In this document: in pieces, positions 48,774-57,292 of the stretch
How positions within the stretch are numbered: the stretch's first letter is position 1
Layout of the letters: the number at the start of each line of letters is the position of its first letter
NCBI RefSeq assembly: GCF_004564275.1
Contig: NZ_SPDV01000007.1
Span: forward strand, 124,001-188,000
Reading direction: 5' to 3'
Origin: Sphingomonas parva (ex Maeng et al. 2020)
Lineage (GTDB): Bacteria; Pseudomonadota; Alphaproteobacteria; Sphingomonadales; Sphingomonadaceae
Length of the DNA stretch: 64,000 nucleotides
Made by a program: the position numbers and the translations under genes
Notes under the pieces: generated by a model
What the model was told of the DNA's origin: nothing
Databases searched by the model: none
What the model saw: only the letters and a program-made list of their open reading frames with translations

Positions 48774-49454
48774 GCGCGCCGGGGCGGGATCCGCCTCCAG
48801 CAGGGTCTCGACCAGGGCATGGAAGTGCGGGCCGTGGTTCATGTGCACCCGGTGCGCGACCTCGTGCGCGACGGTGGCGCGGCGCACCCAGTCCGGCGCA
48901 AGGATCAGCCGCCAGCTGTAGCGTATCGCTCCGCTCGATGAGCAGCTGCCCCAGCGCGACCGCTGATCGCCCACCGACACCCGCGTCACCCCGACGCCCG
49001 CCTTACTGGCGAACTCCGCCGTCTCCTTGCTGAGCACGTCGAGGGCGTGGCGCGCCAGCCAGCGCAGCAGCCGGGGCTGGACCGTCTCGCGCGGCCCCCC
49101 GGTGACGATCGTCCCGCCTTCCAGGCGGACGACGCGGGAGCGGCGCTCGTCCCACTCCACCGGGTGCGGCACGTCGTACAAGGGGATTTCCGTGCCGGGC
49201 CCCAGGCCCTGCGCCGGCTCGATCCGGGCGAGCTGCTGCTCGATCCACGCCCGATGGCCTGCGGCCCATTCCAGGGCCCTGCGGCGCGACACGCGGCGCG
49301 GGACGGTGAGCAGCACCTCCGCCGTGCGGGGATCGACCCGCAGCCGCATGACCCGGGCACGCGGCGAGACCGAAAGCCTCAGCGGCGCCTCGGTGCCACC
49401 GCCACGGAACACCAACTCCTTATCATCGGCCTTGGTGCTGGCTCGTCCGAACAC
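48726..49454 (-). CDS. YgjP-type (SprT-like) M48 metallopeptidase
   Basis: A 242-residue protein of the DUF45/YgjP family. The zinc site is HEVAHRVHMNHGPHF (H197, E198, H201, with H208/H210). The preceding block DQRSRWGSCSSSGAIRYSWR is the family hallmark. Its 3' end overlaps the converging PBP gene by 48 bases, so the two share antisense coding sequence. Biological role unknown. Confidence 0.9.
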   Translation of the reverse strand: MFGRASTKADDKELVFRGGGTEAPLRLSVSPRARVMRLRVDPRTAEVLLTVPRRVSRRRALEWAAGHRAWIEQQLARIEPAQGLGPGTEIPLYDVPHPVEWDERRSRVVRLEGGTIVTGGPRETVQPRLLRWLARHALDVLSKETAEFASKAGVGVTRVSVGDQRSRWGSCSSSGAIRYSWRLILAPDWVRRATVAHEVAHRVHMNHGPHFHALVETLLEADPAPARLWLRRHGAALHRIGA

Positions 49455-49458
49455 CGGC

Positions 49459-49899
49459 TCAGAGCTCGCGCTCGACGATATGGAACTCGAGATCGCCCGC
49501 GTCGGCCTCGCCGATCGTCCAGCCGCGGACGGACATCTCCGCGCGGTGAACGGCCTCCGGGTCGCCGCAGATCAGATAATGCCATTCGGGTAGCTTCTGG
49601 CCCGCCGCACGCAAACGGTAGGCGCAGGTCGTCGGCAGCCAGTCGAGCCGCTCCACCATGTCGGCCGTCAGCCGGATGCAATCGGGAACGAAGGCCCTCC
49701 GGCCACGATAATTGCTGCATCGGCCGGTCTCGCGATCGAGCAGCTTGCACGCGACATTGGTCGGATAGACATGGCCGGTTTCGTCATCCTCGAGCTTGTG
49801 CAGGCAGCATTTCCCGCACCCGTCGCACAGCGCCTCCCATTCGCTGCGGCTGAGCTCGCCGAGCGGCTTCTCCCAGAAGGGCTCCGTCACCGCACCCAT
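49459..49899 (-). CDS. YcgN/UPF0260 family protein
   Basis: A 146-residue cysteine-rich protein: CDGCGKCCLHKLEDDETG, then CKLLDRETGRCSNY, PDCIRLT and TTCAYRL. The family belongs to the zinc/iron-chelating YkgJ-YcgN group and has no proven function. Start MGAVTEPFWEKPLGE lies inside the 3' end of the SCO gene (13-base overlap). Confidence 0.92.
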   Translation of the reverse strand: MGAVTEPFWEKPLGELSRSEWEALCDGCGKCCLHKLEDDETGHVYPTNVACKLLDRETGRCSNYRGRRAFVPDCIRLTADMVERLDWLPTTCAYRLRAAGQKLPEWHYLICGDPEAVHRAEMSVRGWTIGEADAGDLEFHIVEREL

Positions 49900-50480
49900 C
49901 TCTCGAGCTCGGCGGCGATCGCATCGGGTGTCTGGTCGTGCGGCAGCATCGCAATCGGTTCTCCCTTGGGCCCCATCAGGAAGATGATGCGTGCGTGGTT
50001 CATCCGGTAGCCCTCCGGTGTCGGTTCCTTCGAATAATAGACCGCATAATGCTTCGCCGCATCGGCGATCTGCTGCGGGCTGCCGGTGAGGCCGATCAGC
50101 CGCGGATGAAAGGACGCGACATATTGCTTCAGCGCCGCCGGCGTATCTCGTTCCGGATCGACGGTGATGAACAGCGGCTGCACCTTGGCCGCCAATGCCG
50201 GGTCGCTCTTCTCGAACTGGCGCAGCGCCTGGCCGATCGCGGCGAGGTCGGTGGGGCAGACATCGGGGCAATTGGCGAAGCCGAAATAGACGATGCGGTA
50301 CTTGCCGGCGAAATCACTGTCGCGGACCTGGCGGCCGTTCTGATCGGTCAGGGTGAAGGGCCCCCCGATCGCGGCGCCCTGCAGCGGAGGCTCCTGCCGG
50401 GCATCGCTGCACGCGGCGGCGAGCACGCCCAAAAAGAGCGAAAGGATCAGGAAAATGCGAGACTTGGCGGTTTCGTTCAT
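49887..50480 (-). CDS. SCO-family lipoprotein (cytochrome oxidase copper chaperone)
   Basis: A 197-residue thioredoxin-fold protein. Lipobox LAAAC puts a lipidated C24 at the N terminus. Copper ligands are C71 and C75 in FANCPDVCPTDLAA, and H162 in YRMNHARIIFL. It would deliver copper to the CuA centre of cytochrome oxidase or act as a thiol reductase. Coupled to the YcgN gene. Confidence 0.93.
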   Translation of the reverse strand: MNETAKSRIFLILSLFLGVLAAACSDARQEPPLQGAAIGGPFTLTDQNGRQVRDSDFAGKYRIVYFGFANCPDVCPTDLAAIGQALRQFEKSDPALAAKVQPLFITVDPERDTPAALKQYVASFHPRLIGLTGSPQQIADAAKHYAVYYSKEPTPEGYRMNHARIIFLMGPKGEPIAMLPHDQTPDAIAAELERWVR

Positions 50481-50540
50481 GGCGCCGGCAGCCTTGCTTT
50501 GCTATGGGCCGGCGATCAAGTCGGGAGTGACGGGGTAAAG

Positions 50541-51143
50541 ATGGTGGGCAGGGGTTTGGCCGCCGCGCTGGTCGCGGCAACGCTGGTGATCGCAGCGCCG
50601 GCAACGGCGCAGAACTATTCGGACGCCTATACTTTCCTGAAGGCTGTCAAGGAACGCGACGGCGAAAAGGTCGCCTCCGTCCTCTCGCAGCCGGGCACGA
50701 TCGCGATCAATGCGCGCGAACGCGGCACCGGCGAAGGCGCGCTCCACATCGTCACGCGCGCCCGCGACCTGACCTGGCTCACCTATCTCCTCGGCAAGGG
50801 CGCCCGGGCCGACCTCCAGAACGAGCAGGGCAATTCCGCGCTCTCGATCGCGGCCCAGCTCGGCTGGACCGACGGCGCCCAGGTTCTGCTTGCCCGCAAG
50901 GCGAGCGTCGACCTTCCGAACAGCAGGGGCGAGACTCCGCTGATCCTGGCCGTGCAGCGGCGCGACATCGCGATGGTTCGCCTGCTCCTCGAGCGGGGCG
51001 CCAATCCGAAGAAGGCGGACAGCGTTGCCGGCCTCTCGGCGATCGATTACGCGGCGCAGGACGCCCGCTCGACGGCGATTCTCAAGCTGCTCCAGGAGAG
51101 CGGAGAGACGAAGGCCAAGCCGGTCGCCGGGCCGAAGCTCTGA
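50541..51143 (+). CDS. Exported ankyrin-repeat protein
   Basis: A 200-residue protein with signal peptide MVGRGLAAALVAATLVIAAP-ATAQ. Three ankyrin repeats follow: GEGALHIVTRARDLTWLTYL, GNSALSIAAQLGWTDGAQVL and GETPLILAVQRRDIAMVRLL, with a fourth partial unit GLSAIDYAAQDARSTAILKL. A periplasmic interaction protein is likely. Divergent from the SCO gene by 60 bases. Confidence 0.85.
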   Translation: MVGRGLAAALVAATLVIAAPATAQNYSDAYTFLKAVKERDGEKVASVLSQPGTIAINARERGTGEGALHIVTRARDLTWLTYLLGKGARADLQNEQGNSALSIAAQLGWTDGAQVLLARKASVDLPNSRGETPLILAVQRRDIAMVRLLLERGANPKKADSVAGLSAIDYAAQDARSTAILKLLQESGETKAKPVAGPKL

Positions 51144-51177
51144 GAAGAGGCGGCGCTCGCCGCCTGCTCGAAAGCTG

Positions 51178-51675
51178 TCAGCTGAATCCGGCGAGCGCCG
51201 GATCGAGATCCCCCACCAACCGCCGGGCGGCTCTCCGGGCGAAGCGCAGCGTCTCCGCCTTGCGCCGCGCGGGGGCCAGCTTGCGAAGCGCCGCGTCGCG
51301 GATCACGGCGGCGTCGTAGCGATCGGCGACGATCAGCCCGCACAGGTCCGGCTGGAAGCCGTCACCGTCGAATGGCCCCAGGTCGAAGCCGGCGGGCACC
51401 GCCCAGAAGAAGCGATCGCAATAATCGAGATAGTCGGGCCATTTGCCGTCGCCGAGCAGATCGGCCCGCGAGACCTTGATCTCGACGATGGTGATCAGGC
51501 CGGCGGAATCGATCGCCATCATGTCGGCGCGCCGCCCGTTCGGCAGCGGCACCTCGCAGAGGGCAAAAGCGTCCTGGTTGAAGAACAGCCGGGTGACGCC
51601 CCTGGCCACGTCCTGCGCGGCCAGGGGAGAATCTTGGAAGCAGGGTTCCGGGCGGGAACTCGGAGTCGAGGCCAT
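51178..51675 (-). CDS. mmcB: MmcB family DNA repair protein
   Basis: A 165-residue nuclease-fold protein (formerly DUF1052). Family landmarks are ARGVTRLFFNQDAFALCEVP, GRRADMMAIDSAGLITIVEIK and KWPDYLDYCDRFFWAVP. E-x-K in VEIKVS and R-x-D in GRRADM look like a restriction-like (PD-(D/E)XK) site. In Caulobacter MmcB aids repair of mitomycin damage (family knowledge). A GTG one codon earlier is an alternative start. Confidence 0.85.
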   Translation of the reverse strand: MASTPSSRPEPCFQDSPLAAQDVARGVTRLFFNQDAFALCEVPLPNGRRADMMAIDSAGLITIVEIKVSRADLLGDGKWPDYLDYCDRFFWAVPAGFDLGPFDGDGFQPDLCGLIVADRYDAAVIRDAALRKLAPARRKAETLRFARRAARRLVGDLDPALAGFS

Positions 51676-51718
51676 CACCCGGCAATAGAATGAAACAAGA
51701 ACGAATGCGAGTCCGCTC

Positions 51719-52414
51719 TCAGCGATAGAAGACGTGATTGCCCACCGCAGCGACTCGGCGGAGGCCACGCCAGGACGGCCGCACCTTCTTCGCGTGGAAG
51801 AACAGCGCGCGCGGCGCGTGACCGTCGGCGAGATCCTCTAGGGCGATGCGGGCAATCGCCACGGCTTTCCGCCACGCCGGCGAGCTGCGCGGCACTGCGG
51901 GCAGGCGGCCGCCGCGCACGAAGGAAAATTGGCCCTTCTGCTTGACGACACCGCAAACGCTGGAGGGAAAACGGCCGGAGCGGGCGCGGTTCACGACCAC
52001 CTCGGCGACGCTGAGCTGGCCGACGAGCGGCTCGCCCCTGGTCTCGAAATAGACCGCATTGGCGAGGCATTCGTGCTCCGCGCTGTTCGTCCGCGCGGTC
52101 GAATGATCGGCGACCAATTGGGCAAGGCTGCGGCGAACCGCAGCCGCCTTGGCCTGCGGCGCAGGCGCAATCGGGGCGGCGATCGCCGGCGCAGCCGGGA
52201 CGACTGTCTCAGGCACGGCGTCGGCTTGCGGCGCGGGCGCGGCATCCTGCGGCAACGAATTGTTAACGGCGATACCCTGATGAAGGGTCGGGTCGGAAGA
52301 AGAGACCGGCGGCGTCGTGAACTCCCAGGCGCGGGAGGGGCCGGCATAGAGGGTGCCGAATGCGGCAACCACAACAGCCGCGGAGATGCCCGCGGCATGC
52401 TTGATGCGAATCAT
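51719..52414 (-). CDS. Cell wall hydrolase (SleB/CwlJ-like)
   Basis: A 231-residue protein with an N-terminal signal anchor (AAGISAAVVVAAFGTLYAG). A proline/alanine-rich linker follows, then the hydrolase_2 domain: ECLANAVYFETRGEPLVGQ with the catalytic glutamate, VAEVVVNRARSGRFPSSVCG, and FSFVRGGRLP. Family members cleave glycan strands. It lies 43 bases upstream of mmcB. Confidence 0.9.
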   Translation of the reverse strand: MIRIKHAAGISAAVVVAAFGTLYAGPSRAWEFTTPPVSSSDPTLHQGIAVNNSLPQDAAPAPQADAVPETVVPAAPAIAAPIAPAPQAKAAAVRRSLAQLVADHSTARTNSAEHECLANAVYFETRGEPLVGQLSVAEVVVNRARSGRFPSSVCGVVKQKGQFSFVRGGRLPAVPRSSPAWRKAVAIARIALEDLADGHAPRALFFHAKKVRPSWRGLRRVAAVGNHVFYR

Positions 52415-52597
52415 CTGATCTCAAGTCGATGCGGCTGGCTCCGCCCGGAACCGGGTGCGTATTCCTAACCCTGTGCACCCAGGGGCTGCCCTCCGTCTCG
52501 CGTGGCCGGTCACCTCCCCAATAACCCCGGGTTCGGCCGGCCCCCGCTCTTGCGCGAAAGTGCTGACGGGGCCTTTACTCGTTGCGCCGATGGAACG

Positions 52598-52939
52598 TCA
52601 ACCGACCGAATTCATATCGGCGGCGAACCGTTCTGCGGACGGGACGTCCAGTTCGATCACCCAGAGGTCTGGGTCGAACCGACGCCGCCTTGCGAGGAAA
52701 TCGCTCATTTCCAGAGACTTGTCTGTCTCTGCCGTGAGCGCCAGCTGCCACGAATAGAGTCCGTCGGCGCCGAGCAGGCGCTCGTAGAGGCGCGGATTTG
52801 TCCCCTTTTCGGTCAGAATGACGAGGATAGATCCCGAACTTTCGTCGCCCTTGCTGAGAACGGCCGCGAACCCGCCCTCCGCCTCCGCCTTTCGGACCAA
52901 CGCTCCGATCAGGAGATTGGTGGAAAGCCGGGGAATCAT
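52598..52939 (-). CDS. DUF1491 family protein
   Basis: A 113-residue protein of the alphaproteobacterial DUF1491 family: MIPRLSTNLLIGALVRKAEA, KGDESSGSILVILTEKG and FDPDLWVIELDVPSAERFA. No function known. Overlaps the thioesterase gene by 4 bases. The 183 bases downstream to the hydrolase gene hold no gene. Confidence 0.9.
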   Translation of the reverse strand: MIPRLSTNLLIGALVRKAEAEGGFAAVLSKGDESSGSILVILTEKGTNPRLYERLLGADGLYSWQLALTAETDKSLEMSDFLARRRRFDPDLWVIELDVPSAERFAADMNSVG

Positions 52940-53421
52940 TCCGAAGCGTAACCGCGGAGCGTCGACAGCGGGATGTGGGAGCGCATGAACGTGCCCGTGC
53001 CCCGGGCAGCCTCTTCACCGCTCGAATCGATCAGCCGCGCTTCGCCGACGAGCACCCGTCGCCGGCCGCTTGCCCAGCGGCCCTCCGCAATGACCGGGCC
53101 CGTCCTCAGTGGACGGGTGAACAACAGGTTGAACGCGGTCGTCAGCAGGAAGCGATCGGTGACGAGGCTGTTGCACGCGTAGAAGGCCGCATCGTCCAGC
53201 ATCTTGAAGTAGACGGTGCCGTGCGCGGCGCCCGCGGCGTGGAAATTGCCCTCATGAATCTCGAAGCGGATGCGGGCGAAGCCTTCCTCGACGATCTCGA
53301 GATCGGACTCGAACAGCGCGTTGATCGGCGCGTGGCGATAGAGCGATTCGAGCGCCCGGTAATGCGCTTCGGCGCCGGCGAAGACGGCGGGCCGGCCGGC
53401 CGCCTCAGGCGGCGTGGGCAC
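52936..53421 (-). CDS. Hotdog-fold thioesterase (PaaI type)
   Basis: A 161-residue acyl-CoA thioesterase-like protein. HAPINALFESDLEIVEEGFA opens the fold; the catalytic region is GNFHAAGAAHGTVYFKMLDD, where PaaI proteins carry NPxGxxHGG. The asparagine is replaced here, so activity is uncertain. It overlaps ptsN by 17 bases. Confidence 0.82.
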   Translation of the reverse strand: MPTPPEAAGRPAVFAGAEAHYRALESLYRHAPINALFESDLEIVEEGFARIRFEIHEGNFHAAGAAHGTVYFKMLDDAAFYACNSLVTDRFLLTTAFNLLFTRPLRTGPVIAEGRWASGRRRVLVGEARLIDSSGEEAARGTGTFMRSHIPLSTLRGYASE

Positions 53422-53872
53422 TCTCGACTCCGGCGAGGAGGGCGAAGATCGCGTCCCGCGAGCGCGCGCCGCGAAGCTTTGCGACGATGTCTCGATCGCG
53501 AAGCGTGCGGCTGACGCTGGCCAGGGCCTTTAGATGGTCGGCGCCTGCATCGGGGGGCGAGAGGATCACGAACACGAGATCGACCGGCAGGGTGTCGACC
53601 GACTGAAATTCGATCGGGGCAGTCAGCCGCGCGAAGTAGCCGTAGACTCGCTCCAGTCCCTCGATCTTGCCATGGGGAATCGCGACTCCGCCGCCGAATC
53701 CGGTCGAGCCGAGCTTCTCGCGATCGCTGATTGCGCCGACGATGTCGCGCGCGGGAAGCCCTGTCTGGCGGCTGGCCGTGACGGCGACCTGCTGGAACAG
53801 CGCCTTCTTGTTCGCCGCCGAGAGGGCGGCATCAATGCCGTCCACGGTCAGCAGATGGGACAGATCACTCAT
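53405..53872 (-). CDS. ptsN: PTS nitrogen regulatory IIA protein
   Basis: A 155-residue EIIA-Ntr, the phospho-acceptor of the nitrogen PTS. The phosphorylated histidine is H67 in GGVAIPHGKI. The C-terminal LKALASVSRTLRDRDIVAKL is typical. It follows hpf by 64 bases, an arrangement common in proteobacteria downstream of rpoN; rpoN itself is absent here. Confidence 0.95.
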   Translation of the reverse strand: MSDLSHLLTVDGIDAALSAANKKALFQQVAVTASRQTGLPARDIVGAISDREKLGSTGFGGGVAIPHGKIEGLERVYGYFARLTAPIEFQSVDTLPVDLVFVILSPPDAGADHLKALASVSRTLRDRDIVAKLRGARSRDAIFALLAGVESAHAA

Positions 53873-53936
53873 CGAACTTGATTTCCACGGGCGGTACGCG
53901 CCGCCAACGCTTATCGGAGAGCAGGCTTCCCGAGGC

Positions 53937-54515
53937 TCATTCCGCCTTCGGTTCGACCCAGCCGATCGTGCCGTCCTCGCGGCGATAGACCATGTTGAAG
54001 CTGCCCGTGCCGCTGTTGCGGAACATCAGCGCATTGGTGTTGCGCAGATCGAGCATCATCACCGCATCCGAGACGCTCGCATCGGGAATGTCGACACGCG
54101 TCTCGGCCACCACCGGCGGGTGCTCGCCGGCCTCGTCGGCTTCGGCGTCGGCGGTCGCGAGGACGCGATATTCGGCGTTGGCGAGATCCTCGAGCGCCGC
54201 AGCCGGCACGGGCGCCTGGCGATCCTTGAGGCGGCGCGTGTAGCGTCGGAGCTGCTTCTCCACCTTGTCCGCGGCGCCGTCGAACGCGGCATGCGCATCG
54301 GCGGCACGATCGGTGCCCTTCAGCACCATGCCGACCGGCACGTAGGCGACGATCTCACAGGTGAAGCCGTGATCGTGCGGCCCCTTGCCGAAGGTCACCT
54401 GGGCGGAGATCGCGCGCGAGAAATATTTGTCGGCGATGGCATTCAGCCGTTGCTCGACGCGGCTCCGAAGCGCCTCGCCCGTATCGACCTGATGTCCCGA
54501 GACCCGGATGTCCAT
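53937..54515 (-). CDS. hpf: Ribosome hibernation promoting factor, long form
   Basis: A 192-residue HPF. The N-terminal S30AE domain starts MDIRVSGHQVDTGEALRSRV with GGAG before the ATG. The C-terminal dimerisation domain reads SDAVMMLDLRNTNALMFRN and RREDGTIGWVEPK. Long HPF drives formation of 100S ribosome dimers in stationary phase. A linker of about 35 acidic residues separates the domains. Confidence 0.95.
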   Translation of the reverse strand: MDIRVSGHQVDTGEALRSRVEQRLNAIADKYFSRAISAQVTFGKGPHDHGFTCEIVAYVPVGMVLKGTDRAADAHAAFDGAADKVEKQLRRYTRRLKDRQAPVPAAALEDLANAEYRVLATADAEADEAGEHPPVVAETRVDIPDASVSDAVMMLDLRNTNALMFRNSGTGSFNMVYRREDGTIGWVEPKAE

Positions 54516-54569
54516 GCGACACTCCACCACAGTTTTCGGGCGCGGATTAGGCCCCGCGCCGGGCAGGCG

Positions 54570-55283
54570 TCAACCGCGTGCGTCGATCCGGTTCCAGATC
54601 GGATCGGCGATCGTCGCGAGAAAGGCCGCGTGCGCCGCCAGCTCTTCCTCGCTCGGCGCATGCGGCCGCGGCGGGCGCACCGTCGCAACCAGCCGTTCGG
54701 GAACAAACCCTTCGGAAGGCTGAGGATTCTTCTCTTCCACGATGATCGTGTCGGCGAGCGAAAAGCCGATCTGGCGGCCGCCGGTCAGCTCCACATAACA
54801 TTGGGCGAGCAGCTGCGCGTCGATCAGCGCGCCGTGCTTGATGCGCAGGCTGCGGTCGACGCCGAACCGTGTACAAAGTGCGTCGAGACTGTGCTTCGCG
54901 CCCGGATGCTTGGTGCGGGCGAGCGCCAGCGTGTCGATCATCCGGCTCATGCAGATCAGCGGGCGGGCGCAATTGCCGAGCTCGTGATTGAGAAAGCCGA
55001 AATCGAAGCTCGCATTGTGCGCCACCAGCGGCGCGTCGCCGAGGAAATCGAGCAGCTCCTCCACTTTCTCGTGGAAGCGCGGCTTGTCCGAGAGGAAGAT
55101 CTCGGACAGGCCGTGCACCGCTTCCGCGCCGGCGGGCATCGAGCGGTCGGGATTGAAATAAGCGTGGAAGGTGCGGCCGGTCTCGACCCGGTTGACCAGC
55201 TCGACGCAACCGATCTCCACCATGCGATCGCCGGTGAGCGGATTGAGGCCGGTGGTTTCGGTGTCGAAGACGATTTCGCGCAT
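54570..55283 (-). CDS. dnaQ: DNA polymerase III epsilon subunit
   Basis: A 237-residue proofreading exonuclease of DEDDh type. D7 and E9 are in IVFDTETTGL, HNASFDFGFL gives the second aspartate, and the catalytic His and last Asp are in HGALIDAQLLA. It is 7 bases downstream of coaE in the gene run leaving the putative origin leftward. Confidence 0.96.
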   Translation of the reverse strand: MREIVFDTETTGLNPLTGDRMVEIGCVELVNRVETGRTFHAYFNPDRSMPAGAEAVHGLSEIFLSDKPRFHEKVEELLDFLGDAPLVAHNASFDFGFLNHELGNCARPLICMSRMIDTLALARTKHPGAKHSLDALCTRFGVDRSLRIKHGALIDAQLLAQCYVELTGGRQIGFSLADTIIVEEKNPQPSEGFVPERLVATVRPPRPHAPSEEELAAHAAFLATIADPIWNRIDARG

Positions 55284-55290
55284 GGCCGGC

Positions 55291-55881
55291 TTATGAGTTC
55301 CCGGGCTCGCTCAGACAAGCAACGATGCGGCGAACCGAGTCGCGAGTCTGCTCTAATGAGCCTCCCGTGTCGATCACGAAGTCGGCGCGCGCCCGCTTCT
55401 CCGCATCGGGGAGCTGCTGCGCGAGAATCCGCGCGAACTTCTCTTCGGTCATTCCCGGACGGGCCAGGACGCGATCGCGCTGGACGGCGGCCGGCGCGGA
55501 CACGACCGCGATCCTGTCGACGTCGCGCCACCCCTCTTTCTCGAACAGCAGAGGGATGTCGAGCACGACCAGCGGCGCCGCGGCGTTGGCGGCGAGGAAG
55601 GATTCGCGCTCCCGGGCAACGGCGGGATGGACCAGAGCCTCGAGCCGGCGGAGTGCCTCGGGCGCGGCGAGCACCCGCTCGGCGAGGGCGCCGCGATCGA
55701 CTCCGCGTGCGCTGGTAGTGCCGGGGAAATGAGTTTCGATCTCCGCGACGAGAGCGCCTTCCGGTCCCTGGAGGCGATGAACCGCCGCATCGGCATCGAA
55801 CACCGGCACGCCTTGCGCCGCGAACATCGCCGCGACCGTCGACTTGCCCATCCCGATCGAGCCGGTGAGGCCGAGCTTCAT
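55291..55881 (-). CDS. coaE: Dephospho-CoA kinase
   Basis: Last step of coenzyme A synthesis; 196 residues. P-loop GLTGSIGMGKSTVAAMF at the N terminus, VFDADAAVHRL for substrate, and LDIPLLFEKEGW. Its ATG overlaps the aroE stop (ATGA). Confidence 0.96.
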   Translation of the reverse strand: MKLGLTGSIGMGKSTVAAMFAAQGVPVFDADAAVHRLQGPEGALVAEIETHFPGTTSARGVDRGALAERVLAAPEALRRLEALVHPAVARERESFLAANAAAPLVVLDIPLLFEKEGWRDVDRIAVVSAPAAVQRDRVLARPGMTEEKFARILAQQLPDAEKRARADFVIDTGGSLEQTRDSVRRIVACLSEPGNS

Positions 55882-56699
55882 GACGTCAGCAGTGCCCGCA
55901 GCTCGTCGTCGCAATCGGCCGGTGGAGCCGCGCCGAAGAAGAGGCGGAACGCGGATTTCGCTTGGCCGATCAGCATCGCCAGACCGTCGACCGGCGCCAG
56001 GCCCAGCGATGCCGCGCGGGCGAGCAGGGCGGTGTCCACCGGCGCATAGACCATGTCGAGCACGAACGCGTTCCCGGCCATGCTGCCGAGGCCGGCGAGC
56101 AGTGACTCCGGCATCGGATCGAAGCCCGTCATGCCGAGCGGCGTCGCGTTCAACAGGCCGGTCGCGTCGGCGAGAGCGTCCGTCGCCGCGCTGAAGGGGA
56201 GGGCTCTGCCTTGGCAGCCGAATGCGGCGAGCAGGTCTTCGGCCTTCGCGGGGTCTCGGGCGACCACGCGGATGTCCTGGACGCGCGCCTGCTTCAGCCA
56301 TGCCATCGCCGCACGTGCCGCGCCCCCGGCTCCAACCAGCACGATCGGGCCGTCTGCGCGACAGCCGCCGAGCGCCTCCGAGATGCCCAGCACGTCGGTG
56401 TTGAGCCCGCGCAAGCGGCCGTTCTCCGGCACGATGCAGTTCACGGCACCCACCTCGACGCTGTCGACGGCATCGAGTTGATCGATCACGGCGATCTTGT
56501 GGGGAATCGTGACGTTGCACCCGCGCCAGTCGCCATCCCCCCGGCGCGACCCGAGGAACTCGGCGAGTCCGTCCTGGGCCACCTGGGTACGGCAATAGCG
56601 TCCCGGCAGGCCGAGGCGCTCAAGCCATAGGCCGTGGATCAGCGGCGACTTGGAATGGGCGATCGGATCACCGATCACCTCGGCATAAGGAACGCTCAT
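55878..56699 (-). CDS. aroE: Shikimate dehydrogenase
   Basis: Reduces 3-dehydroshikimate with NADPH; 273 residues. SKSPLIHGLWLERLGLPG binds shikimate, the catalytic lysine is in CNVTIPHKIAV, the nucleotide-binding loop is LVGAGGAARAA, and NATPLGM follows. The ATG shares its A with the maf stop (TGATG). Confidence 0.95.
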   Translation of the reverse strand: MSVPYAEVIGDPIAHSKSPLIHGLWLERLGLPGRYCRTQVAQDGLAEFLGSRRGDGDWRGCNVTIPHKIAVIDQLDAVDSVEVGAVNCIVPENGRLRGLNTDVLGISEALGGCRADGPIVLVGAGGAARAAMAWLKQARVQDIRVVARDPAKAEDLLAAFGCQGRALPFSAATDALADATGLLNATPLGMTGFDPMPESLLAGLGSMAGNAFVLDMVYAPVDTALLARAASLGLAPVDGLAMLIGQAKSAFRLFFGAAPPADCDDELRALLTS

Positions 56700-57292
56700 C
56701 AACGTGCCAGATAGCCGCGCTCGCGCAATTGGGCGAGCAGGGGAAGGAGAGGCATGCCGAGCACGGCGAAATGGCTGCCCTCGATCCGGTCGAACAATTG
56801 CGCGCCGGGCCCTTCGACACGGTAGCCGCCGACGCTCCAGCGGATGTGCTCATATTCGCGGTCGAGATAGGCTTCGAGGAACGCCTCGCTCAGCGGCCGC
56901 ATCGACAGCTCGACCGTCTCGCAACACCACCAGGCCGCCACGCCGGCCTCGGCGATCACCGCGGCCGAATGGAGCCGGTGGGTGGTGCCGGCCAGCGCAC
57001 GCAACTGCGTCTTTGCATCGTCGCGCGATCTCGGCTTGCTGAGCATCGTTCCATCCGGCAGTTCCAGCGTCTGGTCGGAGCCGAGCACGAGGTCGCCCGC
57101 CACGCCCGTGACCGAGATCGCCTTGAGCTGGGCCAGCTCCTCGGCGATGCCACGCGCGTCGAATCCGGCGCCGCTGAGCCCCGCCTTGGCCGCTTCCTCG
57201 TCGAGCGAAGCCTCGGCTGTGTCGAACGGGACGCCGGCGCGGGCCAGCATCTCGCGCCGCGTGCTGCTCTTCGAAGCCAGCAGCAGCCTCAC
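56699..57292 (-). CDS. maf: Maf-family nucleoside triphosphate pyrophosphatase
   Basis: A 197-residue house-cleaning pyrophosphatase. N-terminal RLLLASKSSTRREML replaces the usual SPRR loop by SSTRR. VLGSDQTLELPDG carries the catalytic aspartate, with LSKPRSRDDAKTQL after it. GTG start overlapping the ppsR stop (GTGA). Confidence 0.93.
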   Translation of the reverse strand: MRLLLASKSSTRREMLARAGVPFDTAEASLDEEAAKAGLSGAGFDARGIAEELAQLKAISVTGVAGDLVLGSDQTLELPDGTMLSKPRSRDDAKTQLRALAGTTHRLHSAAVIAEAGVAAWWCCETVELSMRPLSEAFLEAYLDREYEHIRWSVGGYRVEGPGAQLFDRIEGSHFAVLGMPLLPLLAQLRERGYLAR

